DNA of 64,000 bases, taken from IMG/VR virus record IMGVR_UViG_3300047560_001714, positions 123,936 through 187,935 of that record. The stretch is one strand, 5' to 3'. The notes under the pieces are model-generated. The model saw only the letters and a program-made list of their open reading frames with translations, made no database searches and was not told where the DNA came from. Of this stretch, positions 51,304 through 61,109 are shown piece by piece (within the stretch, counting starts at the first letter, position 1; each line of letters begins with the position of its first letter). Source of the stretch: a virus. The position numbers were made by a program, and so were the translations under genes.

Positions 51304-54300
51304 CAGGTGTGATCCCAGTGCCCCACATTATCTTTACATACCCATTGCCGCCAGATTCAGGCGGAACCACACTGCGAGTATGAGAATAACCCGAACCACT
51401 ATTACCACCATTAGGATATCCACCAGACGCCGGACCACTATGACTATTATCACCATGACTTATAGTTGCTTGACCAACCCCACCCGCTGTTGCTACATAA
51501 TTTCCCGCAACAGCTATATCACCTGCGGTTAATCCAGTTACAGTAGCAGTTCCACCGGAAATGGTTGACTTACCGCCATTGACGCCGGTAGATCCATATC
51601 CATAATATCCGCCTGAACCTCCACCAGCTACAATCTTAATTCCCGTGGCGGTGTCGAATGTGGTTGAAGCACCCGCAGTGGTTGCCGCGCCACCACGTCC
51701 AATGGTGAATGTTGGTTTTGTTATTTTAGAGGTACCAGTTCCAACCGGTATTAACGCCGATACCCGTGCACCGCCGCCTCCACCTGCACCAGAAGAACCC
51801 CAATTATCATTACCTTGGTAGCCGCCGCCTCCGCCGCCGCCTCCCCACACAATAACTTTAAATACAGTCACACCGGCAGGTACATCCCATGTAAATGTTC
51901 CTGCGTTTCTAAATATAACAGCACCACTTTGTGTTAATGACGTATCAGCTACTTGAACAATATTACTAGTACATAACCTAGTGGCTGTTTCAAATCCAGG
52001 AGAGGTATATACGCTTAACGTAAATTGCTCAGGAATGCTAGATTCTGTAACATAGTCGTTCGACACGGTAAGTTTCCAAACCAGTGATGATGAGGTGACT
52101 GCGAACGCACCGGTATATGGACTAAATGGTAATGGATAATCGAAATCTAATACTTCAAAGATCGATGTACTACCCGGCAATTGGATTGGGTTTAATTTTA
52201 TATAATACACCGACCCAGCTGGTACATTAGCATTTGCAAATGTAACAGTTAATTCAGTTCCTTCATTAACTGCCAAATATGGTGACGTTGCTAAAGTACC
52301 GGAGGTTATCGTCATAGTACCAGTTGGTGGTGTTAGCGAAGAATCCAAAATCGAAACAGTATTACTATACACGATACCAGTCGTGTTAGATGCTGAAATT
52401 GGTCTTAATGAAAAGAGAACACTTTCAGGGGTTGCACCCTCAGTAAACAAATCAGCTCTAACACGCCATGTCCAAACGAGGGAGGTTGACGTAATAGAAA
52501 TAGCACCATCAGTACCAATAGATGGGCCACTAACGTACTCATAATCCCAGTCAGTAATAGCACCAACCCTACGTTTAGCTGTACCTTCTGACACCAAATA
52601 CATAATAGCATTCACATTTATATTCTGAACAGTACACGTCAATGTAAACGTATTACTAGTGTCCTCATCAATTATTGCTGGATCAGCCGGTGTGATTGTT
52701 AAAGTATAAACCGGTGTACTAGAAGTATTATTAATAGTAGCCGTCGCACTTGCTTGAATAGGACTTGTATATGATGATTCTCTGGCTTCCCATACAACTG
52801 TTTCATTAGTTTCAGTAAGATGATCCTCAACAACCACAAAATTCCAAGTCATAGATGAACCAGTTGTTACAAATGTTCCGCCAGCTGGATTGGTTGATGC
52901 GGTAAATGCTGGGCCGCTAACTAATGTAAAATCGGTTCCATAGGTTGCGGTTCCGCCCCAAGTAAAATACAATTGTGTACCAACTGGTACATTAAGCATA
53001 GTTAATACAACACTAAAATTAATAGTTCTAGTTGTACCAGCGGTTTCCGCAAGTGGTAAACTTGATGTGGTCGTTATTGATACGCCATACGAAAAATCAC
53101 TAGATGTACTAAGAATCATAACCGGTGATGTGATTAATCCTGGAATATCGGGACCATTCAAAGTTTCTTGGAAAGTAATACTAAACGATTCGGTATTTTC
53201 GCTAGTTCGATCAGCTCTAGCCGCCCGGACTAATGTTCCTTTATGATTAGTTATAGCGACCGTACCAGTCATTCCATCTGATGAATTAGCGGATGGTTCG
53301 AAGTCATCACCAGTTAAACTAGTTCTAGTGTTTGTTCCGGTACTAGGCCGAGTTTTCCAATATAAAATAGACCCTGTAAATGTGGACGGTGTTGTAATAT
53401 CATATGTTACACCAGTGGTACCTTCACTAATAATAGTTACACCGTGTTGGTCAACCGAATACCCATCAGATGGCCCAGGTGCAACTGGTAACTCGGTAGC
53501 TGGTGGGGTAACAACCGCTGGGGTTTTTGATAAATCCCCAATAGAAATTGATGGACTAGAAATAGTACCACCATTAGGTTTAGTAAAAGTTAAAATGAAT
53601 GATTCAGGGGTCACTCCCTCGCTAGTGTTATCAGCTGCAGCAACCAATGTTGGGGTTGACCCGGAATAGGTTGTAACACCGTTTACTGTACTAGATGTGA
53701 TTACAACATATCCGTGTAAAGAGTCCGCAAATAATGGTGATGGATTATTAAGATCCGAGGTAGTTATGTTTGCACCAGACACGACGTAATAAATATTAGT
53801 ACCAACTGGGACGTTAGTTGTCGTTATAGTAACAACAACTCCAGTTCCACCTTCATCGATACTATTCTTGTTCGCGGTCACCGAATAAGTTGGTGTAAGT
53901 GGTAAGGTTGGCGGGGTTACAACAACAGTGGAACCACCTGGGAACGAGCTTGTTCCGGCTGGTACTGGTACTTCCACGTTGACCCCAGTTGCTCGATACG
54001 ATTGTACTGTGCTAATCAATGAACCATCCACGTTTTCATCGACATTCCCGGCGGCTGCATCTGTAAATCTAATAGTAAAAATAATTTGGGATGAATCTGA
54101 ATTTTTACGTGCTAAAATAGTATATGTATTTGGGTTATACGTTGAATTTTCAGTAGTTTTTGTAAAAATAGTTTGGTCTGCAAGCGTTAACTGGTAGAAT
54201 CCAATAGAGGCAGCTGGGCTACCAGTACCTGAACAAGTTGTACTAGAGTTATTGAATACAATAGTCTGCATGTTTGTTAGCATGGTGGACCAAGATGTAT

Positions 54301-54811
54301 TCTTTGCATTCGTTGACCCGCCAGTACGAGATGCATAAAATTCAATAGTACTTCCAGAATTAAAATAAAATCTAGCCATATCTGCCGTTGAGAAATCAAC
54401 TGACACAGTATGAGTACTAGTACCGTTCCACGCGGACGAAAGTGTCCCTGTTACCAATGTAGTACGAGTTGCTTGTGATACCGGTGGTTTCACTAGTTTG
54501 TTGGCGGCTATTGTTGCCGCCATAGTAGAAAATAAGTTTATATCCGCCGCTGTTAATAAAGTCTTAGACGCCAACGATGGTAAACTTGAGCTTGGGTCTG
54601 TGCCAGTCTGATGCCATCTGGCGTGAATCATATCACTTCGTAAGTTTGCCCAACTACCAATAGATATCAGAGATTTACTAGTAAGTTGATTACTAGTAAC
54701 TAACTGTCCATATCCAAATTCAGCATTCCCCGTTCCTAACACTTGTGCAACCAAATTTTGAATACTATTGTAATCATTTGGGCTAATTAATGATAAAGTT
54801 TGAACTGGCAT
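51299..54811 (-). CDS. Large adhesin-like tail-fibre protein with Ig/Calx-beta-like repeats and Gly-rich tip
   Basis: 1,170 residues. Residues 1-290 match the 50391-51275 protein. Then about five ~95-residue repeats with an xIDEGGTG or VNEGTE start, an NVPVGTxxYY strand and a TEGxTPESFxLxF end, as in Calx-beta/Ig-like adhesin repeats. The C-terminus (from ~1010) is FTWDVPAGVTVFKVIVWGGG followed by long Gly-rich stretches, a glycine-rich tip domain typical of phage adhesins. Probable receptor-binding fibre. Ten bases after the upstream fibre gene. Confidence 0.82.
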   Translation of the reverse strand: MPVQTLSLISPNDYNSIQNLVAQVLGTGNAEFGYGQLVTSNQLTSKSLISIGSWANLRSDMIHARWHQTGTDPSSSLPSLASKTLLTAADINLFSTMAATIAANKLVKPPVSQATRTTLVTGTLSSAWNGTSTHTVSVDFSTADMARFYFNSGSTIEFYASRTGGSTNAKNTSWSTMLTNMQTIVFNNSSTTCSGTGSPAASIGFYQLTLADQTIFTKTTENSTYNPNTYTILARKNSDSSQIIFTIRFTDAAAGNVDENVDGSLISTVQSYRATGVNVEVPVPAGTSSFPGGSTVVVTPPTLPLTPTYSVTANKNSIDEGGTGVVVTITTTNVPVGTNIYYVVSGANITTSDLNNPSPLFADSLHGYVVITSSTVNGVTTYSGSTPTLVAAADNTSEGVTPESFILTFTKPNGGTISSPSISIGDLSKTPAVVTPPATELPVAPGPSDGYSVDQHGVTIISEGTTGVTYDITTPSTFTGSILYWKTRPSTGTNTRTSLTGDDFEPSANSSDGMTGTVAITNHKGTLVRAARADRTSENTESFSITFQETLNGPDIPGLITSPVMILSTSSDFSYGVSITTTSSLPLAETAGTTRTINFSVVLTMLNVPVGTQLYFTWGGTATYGTDFTLVSGPAFTASTNPAGGTFVTTGSSMTWNFVVVEDHLTETNETVVWEARESSYTSPIQASATATINNTSSTPVYTLTITPADPAIIDEDTSNTFTLTCTVQNINVNAIMYLVSEGTAKRRVGAITDWDYEYVSGPSIGTDGAISITSTSLVWTWRVRADLFTEGATPESVLFSLRPISASNTTGIVYSNTVSILDSSLTPPTGTMTITSGTLATSPYLAVNEGTELTVTFANANVPAGSVYYIKLNPIQLPGSTSIFEVLDFDYPLPFSPYTGAFAVTSSSLVWKLTVSNDYVTESSIPEQFTLSVYTSPGFETATRLCTSNIVQVADTSLTQSGAVIFRNAGTFTWDVPAGVTVFKVIVWGGGGGGGGYQGNDNWGSSGAGGGGGARVSALIPVGTGTSKITKPTFTIGRGGAATTAGASTTFDTATGIKIVAGGGSGGYYGYGSTGVNGGKSTISGGTATVTGLTAGDIAVAGNYVATAGGVGQATISHGDNSHSGPASGGYPNGGNSGSGYSHTRSVVPPESGGNGYVKIMWGTGITPG

Positions 54812-54821
54812 AGGAATCCTC

Positions 54822-56360
54822 TTATAAAATTACAGATTCAACCAATTTTACATTGATATCATCGTTGCTTTCTAATGCAATACCAAAAATGAGACTATCG
54901 GTTGAGGTCAACGCAACTTGGGCACATCCATTATTAGACGCCACCAGTAAATCACCTTTCTTAACTGCACCAATAATTTTAACAGGTACTCTACCTTTTA
55001 ATGCTATAAAAGTTCCATCAATTAACCCTGAATTCATCATATATGCAGGATTGCCTGATACCGCCCCTAATGCACGTTTACCAAGGGTAGATTCAGTAAC
55101 CTCTTTCTCACCACCAACAACGACAACTGTTCCAATCTCATATTCCGCATCAGCCAAGTATTTTTCAGCTAAGTCAGCGTAATATGCTTTAGTTGCGGTA
55201 CCGTGAAAGAAAGTTGCTTTAATAGAACCGGGAGATATGGTAACCCCATCAACTGTTTCCTCAACCGATGTACGTGCAGCAATAGTCCCAGATGTTGCTG
55301 TTGTACTAGCTGTTTTGTATGACCCGCTTACCGATAACGAATCTGCTTGTGTTGCAACACCGCTAAAGGTCGATGCATACACAGTTGTAAATTTATGCGA
55401 ATCATCACCTAATTTTGAAACATTATTTTCACCAGGGATCACATCCACACCATTTAAAATCAATGGTGTTTTTGTTAACTTAGTAACATTGTCAAGAGTA
55501 CTCACAACTGTTGTTTTAAATACAATTTGACTGTTAAGTTGATTGAAAAAAGTTGGTGTTAATTGACCATCATTATAAACTTTTAATCGTTCATTTGGAT
55601 ACCCAACGGTGTAACCAACGTCCGCAAAATTAACTAATTGGGTAAATCTAGCACTTGCAGCACGAATGAAATCAGATGGTAAATAGCCACCTAATCGGTC
55701 AGCATTTGTTGCGGTCCCCCAGAAACGATGCGCGGTGGTGGTTTGACCTAACTGAGTATCATCTGTTGTATTTCGCAAAGTAATCCCTTGCTGTATCTTA
55801 CCAAATCCAGTAATCTGACTAGCTTGTGCTAATTCAAACATTGCATCTTTACTCACAATAAATGCAACATCATTCCCGACATATGCTGCAATTACCTGAT
55901 GAGTTGCCCCACCAGTTTGTGTTGTTGCAACAACCTCCATTGAACGCATTTCAGTGGTGGATGAGGCTTTGGTTTGTGGGCCAATTAATACGAATGCGTT
56001 ACCATCCCACGCTTTTAATTGCTGATTCGAGGTATCCCACCAAAAATCGCCTTGTGTTAACCCAGATGGTGGTGCTGTTACTGGTGCAACCTCCGCTCCG
56101 CCGGTAGTTCTAAATGATAAACCATCATAGAACTTTAATTTTTTACTGCCACTATCAAACCAAATCTGTCCTTTAATTCTGTTAGGTGGTGGGGTCGTAC
56201 CAGCAAAATTTTCTAATAAATATACAAAATTCTCATTTTGTGCTTCACCGTAGCCAGAATAATTTTTGCCAATTAGTTTAATATCCAATGTGGTGTCAAT
56301 CGTTCCATCAGCAACACTAGCTACTGGCGTGTTATTGTATGTATTAATGGTATATGCCAT
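54822..56360 (-). CDS. Tail-fibre protein with shared N-terminal and C-terminal modules
   Basis: 512 residues. The N-terminus (LIGKNYSGYGEAQNENFVYL, KGQIWFDSG, PSGLTQGDFWWD) is shared with the 56401 and 58332 products. The C-terminal ~120 residues (YADLAEKYLADAEYEIGT...) match the end of the giant left-arm protein at 1-6300. So it mixes a right-arm head with a module also used on the left arm. A late promoter element lies upstream. Tail-fibre role inferred. Confidence 0.83.
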   Translation of the reverse strand: MAYTINTYNNTPVASVADGTIDTTLDIKLIGKNYSGYGEAQNENFVYLLENFAGTTPPPNRIKGQIWFDSGSKKLKFYDGLSFRTTGGAEVAPVTAPPSGLTQGDFWWDTSNQQLKAWDGNAFVLIGPQTKASSTTEMRSMEVVATTQTGGATHQVIAAYVGNDVAFIVSKDAMFELAQASQITGFGKIQQGITLRNTTDDTQLGQTTTAHRFWGTATNADRLGGYLPSDFIRAASARFTQLVNFADVGYTVGYPNERLKVYNDGQLTPTFFNQLNSQIVFKTTVVSTLDNVTKLTKTPLILNGVDVIPGENNVSKLGDDSHKFTTVYASTFSGVATQADSLSVSGSYKTASTTATSGTIAARTSVEETVDGVTISPGSIKATFFHGTATKAYYADLAEKYLADAEYEIGTVVVVGGEKEVTESTLGKRALGAVSGNPAYMMNSGLIDGTFIALKGRVPVKIIGAVKKGDLLVASNNGCAQVALTSTDSLIFGIALESNDDINVKLVESVIL

Positions 56361-56391
56361 GTTAATAAATTCCTTTTTATAGTATTTATAT

Positions 56392-56400
56392 TAAAGTATT
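56392..56400 (-). promoter_or_regulatory. T4-type late promoter (exact consensus)
   Basis: The minus strand reads TATAAATAC, 31 bases before the 56360 start. Confidence 0.7.
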
Positions 56401-58329
56401 CTATAAAATAGATTGGAAAGTCCAAACCCCTGATGTAAGAATAAAAATACGAATAGATAATACTTCAGATATAGTACACATTACTCTACATTTTGTCGTA
56501 TCCTCATGTTCATCCGCTGGGAACAACATTTGTAAATAATTTGCAATCTGGGTATTACGTGCGCTATCATCAACCCCATATGCGGTAGCATCCATTGAAA
56601 TAGCCAATGGAAATATTTTAACTGTATGTACCAGTTGTGCAAAATTTACCGCATCAGTGTTATCGGTTGCTGTAGCAACTGCAGTTATACGCTTGCTACT
56701 TACATTAACAACACCAGTGCCTTTCGGGGCAAGAACAATGTCACCGTTTGCCACTGACGAATTCACATAACTTATGGTTTGGTCATTAATATTAATGTTA
56801 TCGACTTGTAACTGATTTAATGTTCCAATTGAATTTAATCCAGGTGCGGATACAATTGTTGTACCTAATGATGTTTCAGAAATAACAGTGGTACTATTTA
56901 TTTTAAAAGTTTTTCCAGCAATGACTGAAACCGCATCGTTAAACGACCACCCATCCGCTAAACCCCAAATCATTGTCTTGTTATTATCAGAACCACCTTG
57001 TAAACTTATCCCACCGCCAGCAGCAGTCGAATTAGATGGGCTGTCGGTCTTACCAATTTCAATAAGTTTATCCTTTATTGCTAAATCGGTCGTATTAATT
57101 GTGGTAACATTACCTTTTACTGTTAATGTTCCTTGTACAACCACATCGCCATTTACATCCAACATTGCGGTTGGCGTATCTGTGTATATACCAACACGTT
57201 TTGTATTAGCATTAACAATCATTGCTGTACTAAATGTACCCGCGCTATTAAGATTTAACTTAAAATTTTGATCTGGTATGTTAGAACTAATACTAAACGC
57301 GGCATTTGATACTTGAATTTCCGATTGCCCACTATTTCCTAGTAACAACGGTGTGGTATTTAAAATAGATATCGTACCGATCGTTGCTGAGTTATATTGG
57401 GTTGATAAAAAGCTTTCAGCAGTTTTAATGTGACCATAAGTATCTATTAATGCCTCAGCAGCAGTTACCGTCGAATGTATCTTGGTATTATTCAATGAAC
57501 CAGAGTTGAACCCAACTTTAATATCATTTGATACATCGGCTAATAATACCGTGGTATTACCTACCTCGGATGCCAATGATACTGGTGTTGTACCATCTCT
57601 TAAAGCTACTGAAAATGTGGTTGCATCTGGGATATCCAAAACATAATATGTAATATCGGACTGTAACCCACCAATTGAATCTTTAAACCTAATCGCTTGC
57701 CCAACTAACAACGCACCGGTTGAAACCACTGAAATTAAATCATTGTCGCCATCAATAGAGGTAACGATCGTAACATTTAAATCTTTTGTAAAACCACTAA
57801 TAGGTTCGGCTGGTGTGAATTCAGTGGTACTATATATACCTAATAAAGTATCAGATACCATTAACATCACAACCGTATGAACTACCTCGTCCGTGTCCTG
57901 AATATCAGACACAACAAATCCGCATATCCCTTGAGTTGTTGTATATAATGGGCCAGCCAAAACTGTTGCAACACCATCGTTAAAATATAATTGTTGATTT
58001 TTAGAATCAATCCATATATCGCCTTGTGTTAGTCCTGATGGTGGTGTGGTAGATACAAAAGTTCCACTAGTAACTTTAAAAGTTGAACCATCATAAATTT
58101 TTAATCTGTTATCAGATGTATCAAACCACAACTGTCCAACAATTGGTTGATTTGGTGAGGTGGTGTTTGCAAAATTTTCCAATACATGAACGAGGTTTTC
58201 ATTCCAGTATTCACCGTAAGAATTAGCGTTCTTCCCTAATAAAGTTAGATCTGTTGATAACTGATCTATTGCACCATCAATAATCTCTGTTAAAATGGTG
58301 CCGTCTGTTTTATGTATAATGTAACTCAT
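56401..58329 (-). CDS. Tail-fibre protein
   Basis: 642 residues. Shared N-terminal module (LLGKNANSYGEYWNENLVHV, GQLWFDTSDNRLKIYDG, PSGLTQGDIWID). The middle and end are beta-rich with repeats near GVVNVSSKRI and no collar or tip motif. Two bases separate it from the upstream fibre gene, so they are one operon. A late promoter for the next gene follows its stop. Confidence 0.8.
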   Translation of the reverse strand: MSYIIHKTDGTILTEIIDGAIDQLSTDLTLLGKNANSYGEYWNENLVHVLENFANTTSPNQPIVGQLWFDTSDNRLKIYDGSTFKVTSGTFVSTTPPSGLTQGDIWIDSKNQQLYFNDGVATVLAGPLYTTTQGICGFVVSDIQDTDEVVHTVVMLMVSDTLLGIYSTTEFTPAEPISGFTKDLNVTIVTSIDGDNDLISVVSTGALLVGQAIRFKDSIGGLQSDITYYVLDIPDATTFSVALRDGTTPVSLASEVGNTTVLLADVSNDIKVGFNSGSLNNTKIHSTVTAAEALIDTYGHIKTAESFLSTQYNSATIGTISILNTTPLLLGNSGQSEIQVSNAAFSISSNIPDQNFKLNLNSAGTFSTAMIVNANTKRVGIYTDTPTAMLDVNGDVVVQGTLTVKGNVTTINTTDLAIKDKLIEIGKTDSPSNSTAAGGGISLQGGSDNNKTMIWGLADGWSFNDAVSVIAGKTFKINSTTVISETSLGTTIVSAPGLNSIGTLNQLQVDNININDQTISYVNSSVANGDIVLAPKGTGVVNVSSKRITAVATATDNTDAVNFAQLVHTVKIFPLAISMDATAYGVDDSARNTQIANYLQMLFPADEHEDTTKCRVMCTISEVLSIRIFILTSGVWTFQSIL

Positions 58330-58331
58330 TA

Positions 58332-60446
58332 TTATCCGCCAGTATAAATTATATAATTTATCGTTAAATATGGATTCATCATGTTAAGTGGATCACCGTG
58401 GGTGTCTGATAATACACCACCACTATTCGCTAGGCCAGAACCGCTACTAGAGCTAGGTAAACCATATCCAGGGGTAGCATTGGCATCCGCAGCTGCACCA
58501 GGAATACCAGCGGCATAATATTGGGCTGATGAACTTCTCATATTATGTTTATGTTCTGGTAAATTACCAACAGTAATAGAGCGATATTCACTTCCAGAAC
58601 CTTGCCCAACCACATCAGCGGTTGCATCAACCACTCTGTTAATTGCACCACCACCAGCATCAATCATTACTTTAATATTAGTTTTACTTGGAATGGTTTT
58701 CGCATTGTCCATGTTATCTCTACCCAATGCAAAGCGTCCGCGTAAATCTGGTAACGCAAATGTGGCATTACCTACTAATAAATTAGCTGGTTTATATGTA
58801 TAACCAATCAATCCATACAACGTTAAATAATCTGCAATCAGAACTTCACTACCATCACATAATAGATATCCACTTGGAATAGTATTACCAGCAAATGGCA
58901 GAATAGTACCAACTGGTACCGTTGGAATACTAGCAACAAACGCACCTTTCGTTATTCTTTTTAATCCGCCAGCTTGACCAATACCGTCACGATACAACAA
59001 AATCTGATCGGCGTTTGTGGCCGATGAAATAGACGGTCTTCCAGTGATTATAGATGATGATACAGTCGTCGTGAATGCAGCAGTTCCACTATTTTGTCCA
59101 TCAAAAACAATGTCATTACTTACAACATCACCGTCAACTCTAAATGTGGTTGAGCTTGACAACTTAGATGCGGTAATACTACCAGAAAACGACCCGTTGA
59201 ATGTACCAGCAAAGGTACCAACAAAAGACTGGGCATATATATTTCTAAATCTATATGTCGGTGAACCAATGTCGTAAATATTATCAGTAATTGGTGATAT
59301 TATAGTTGTCCCCAATGCACTTGAGTCTTGAATTACCTCAGTGGTCAAACCAAGATATAACCTATCAGATGTATATAACGCTCCACCAAATTGCGATGTT
59401 TTTAATACAGCCAATCCACCATTAGTGAATATACTAGCGGAATCATTTGCGGTTGCACCAGATGCATCCAACGTACTATTAACTATAATATTACCAGATA
59501 ACGCTAAATTTCCGTTAACGTCTAATGCTTCTTGTGGTGCGGTGGTATTAATACCAATCTTTGATGTTGCAGTAACATGAAGTGCAGTATTGATTGTTGT
59601 ATTATTGGTAACATTGAATGATAATGAGTTACCACTAGTTTTTGAATATAATATGGTACCAGATGTACCAGTACTAATATTAAAACTTAAATCAGAACCT
59701 ATACTTACACCACCTGCGGCACGCACGCTCAGTGGCACATCCATTGGTACCGATGCATCTGACCGAATAAATTTACTTGCCGCGACACTAGAACCACCCA
59801 CAACCAATGCGGTTGCTTGGTTTGTGGTTCCCCAAATTTTCGCGCTAGAATCAACCGATGTAATATTAATACCAGCATTAATGATACTAAACCCTGCTAT
59901 TGACAATTTTGGGGTGAATGATGCACTACTAATAATTAATACCAACATATTATCAGAATATATACTGGTAATATTATGTGAAATGTCGTTGGTATCTATA
60001 ACTGTTTCAACAACGGGTCCAGTTTTTAATCCAACACTATATTGTGGACCTACTAATACCCAGGTTGAACCAGAATAAATGAATAATTGTTGGGTGTCGG
60101 TACTTACCCAGATGTCACCATTATTTCCAGTCAATGGTCTGGCATCATATGATGCTTTAACAATTGAACCAGCAGGTGACCAGCTTGTGCCATCGTAAAT
60201 TTTTAATACAGATGCCCCAATACTGTTATCATACCAAAGTTGTCCTTCCACTGGATTAACTGGTTCTGAACCACTTGCAAAGTTTTCCAATAAATGCAAG
60301 AAATTCTCACCGATTACTGAACCATACCCTGCATAGTTTTTACCAGGTAACGTTAAACTTGTTTCATTATTAATAATACGATCTTCAACCACAAGTGGTG
60401 GTTTAGATGGATTTGTGGTTTCGGTATATTTTACTTGATATGTCAT
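58332..60446 (-). CDS. Tail-fibre protein with tail-collar domain
   Basis: 704 residues. Shared N-terminal module (LPGKNYAGYGSVIGENFLHL, VEGQLWYDNS). The C-terminus carries a phage tail-collar domain: VGTILPFAGNTIPSGYLLCD, then LYGLIGYTY and FALPDLRGRFALGRD, followed by a His/Gly-rich tip (GNLPEHKHNM). Collar domains are typical of short and long tail-fibre ends. Likely host-contact fibre. Confidence 0.88.
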   Translation of the reverse strand: MTYQVKYTETTNPSKPPLVVEDRIINNETSLTLPGKNYAGYGSVIGENFLHLLENFASGSEPVNPVEGQLWYDNSIGASVLKIYDGTSWSPAGSIVKASYDARPLTGNNGDIWVSTDTQQLFIYSGSTWVLVGPQYSVGLKTGPVVETVIDTNDISHNITSIYSDNMLVLIISSASFTPKLSIAGFSIINAGINITSVDSSAKIWGTTNQATALVVGGSSVAASKFIRSDASVPMDVPLSVRAAGGVSIGSDLSFNISTGTSGTILYSKTSGNSLSFNVTNNTTINTALHVTATSKIGINTTAPQEALDVNGNLALSGNIIVNSTLDASGATANDSASIFTNGGLAVLKTSQFGGALYTSDRLYLGLTTEVIQDSSALGTTIISPITDNIYDIGSPTYRFRNIYAQSFVGTFAGTFNGSFSGSITASKLSSSTTFRVDGDVVSNDIVFDGQNSGTAAFTTTVSSSIITGRPSISSATNADQILLYRDGIGQAGGLKRITKGAFVASIPTVPVGTILPFAGNTIPSGYLLCDGSEVLIADYLTLYGLIGYTYKPANLLVGNATFALPDLRGRFALGRDNMDNAKTIPSKTNIKVMIDAGGGAINRVVDATADVVGQGSGSEYRSITVGNLPEHKHNMRSSSAQYYAAGIPGAAADANATPGYGLPSSSSGSGLANSGGVLSDTHGDPLNMMNPYLTINYIIYTGG

Positions 60447-60447
60447 T

Positions 60448-61056
60448 TTATACTCCCACTAATCCAGTTAAACTTTGAATTCTAACTGTATAATCCACCT
60501 GAATTAACCGATTTAATGATTTTTGTACTGGATGGAATATTACATGTGTCAATAATAACTCATCACCAGTTGAACTATAACTTTTTAACCCAAGTTCATC
60601 GAATACATACGCACTTTCATTATTTGTTACGTTATCATATGCAAGTTGGTCGGTTGGCTCACCATAATCCAACAAACAAGTTACAAAAACATCAGTATAA
60701 TTAGTACCAGTAACATGTCTAGGCTCAATAAAATTACGTGTAGGATCAACATTATTACTAGATCTATCATCAACAACTTTTGCATACGTTTCATTATACA
60801 ATGACGCATTTACACCAGAACTATTTGGTGTCAAATATGTAATAATACCAGTGGGATCAACAGCGGTACCACCATTTCCAAATGCCATTTTATATATAAA
60901 ACCATTCCCGCTGTTTGCTATACTATTGGCTAACGCAATACTCATATGTTCATAATGTATTGCGTTACGCTTGTTTACGAATATTTCGTTGGTATCTGGG
61001 GACCATATTTTAATATGGCCCTCAATGTGAATACCGGTTTTATCTTTAGTTTGCAT
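60448..61056 (-). CDS. Structural protein of fibre operon
   Basis: 202 residues. GHIKIWSPDTNEIFVNKRNAIHYEHMS at the start and FGNGGTAVDPTGIITYLTP; beta-rich after. I associate the IHYENMS...FGNGG pattern with virion proteins of T4-like marine phages. One base before the collar fibre gene. Preceded by a late promoter. Confidence 0.75.
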   Translation of the reverse strand: MQTKDKTGIHIEGHIKIWSPDTNEIFVNKRNAIHYEHMSIALANSIANSGNGFIYKMAFGNGGTAVDPTGIITYLTPNSSGVNASLYNETYAKVVDDRSSNNVDPTRNFIEPRHVTGTNYTDVFVTCLLDYGEPTDQLAYDNVTNNESAYVFDELGLKSYSSTGDELLLTHVIFHPVQKSLNRLIQVDYTVRIQSLTGLVGV

Positions 61057-61076
61057 AGAACTCTCTCTTTATCCCT

Positions 61077-61085
61077 ATATTTATC
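61077..61085 (-). promoter_or_regulatory. T4-type late promoter element
   Basis: The minus strand reads GATAAATAT, 20 bases before the 61056 start; GAGAGAG ribosome site follows. Confidence 0.6.
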
Positions 61086-61109
61086 ATACCAAAATAACTA
61101 TGAGTTTAA

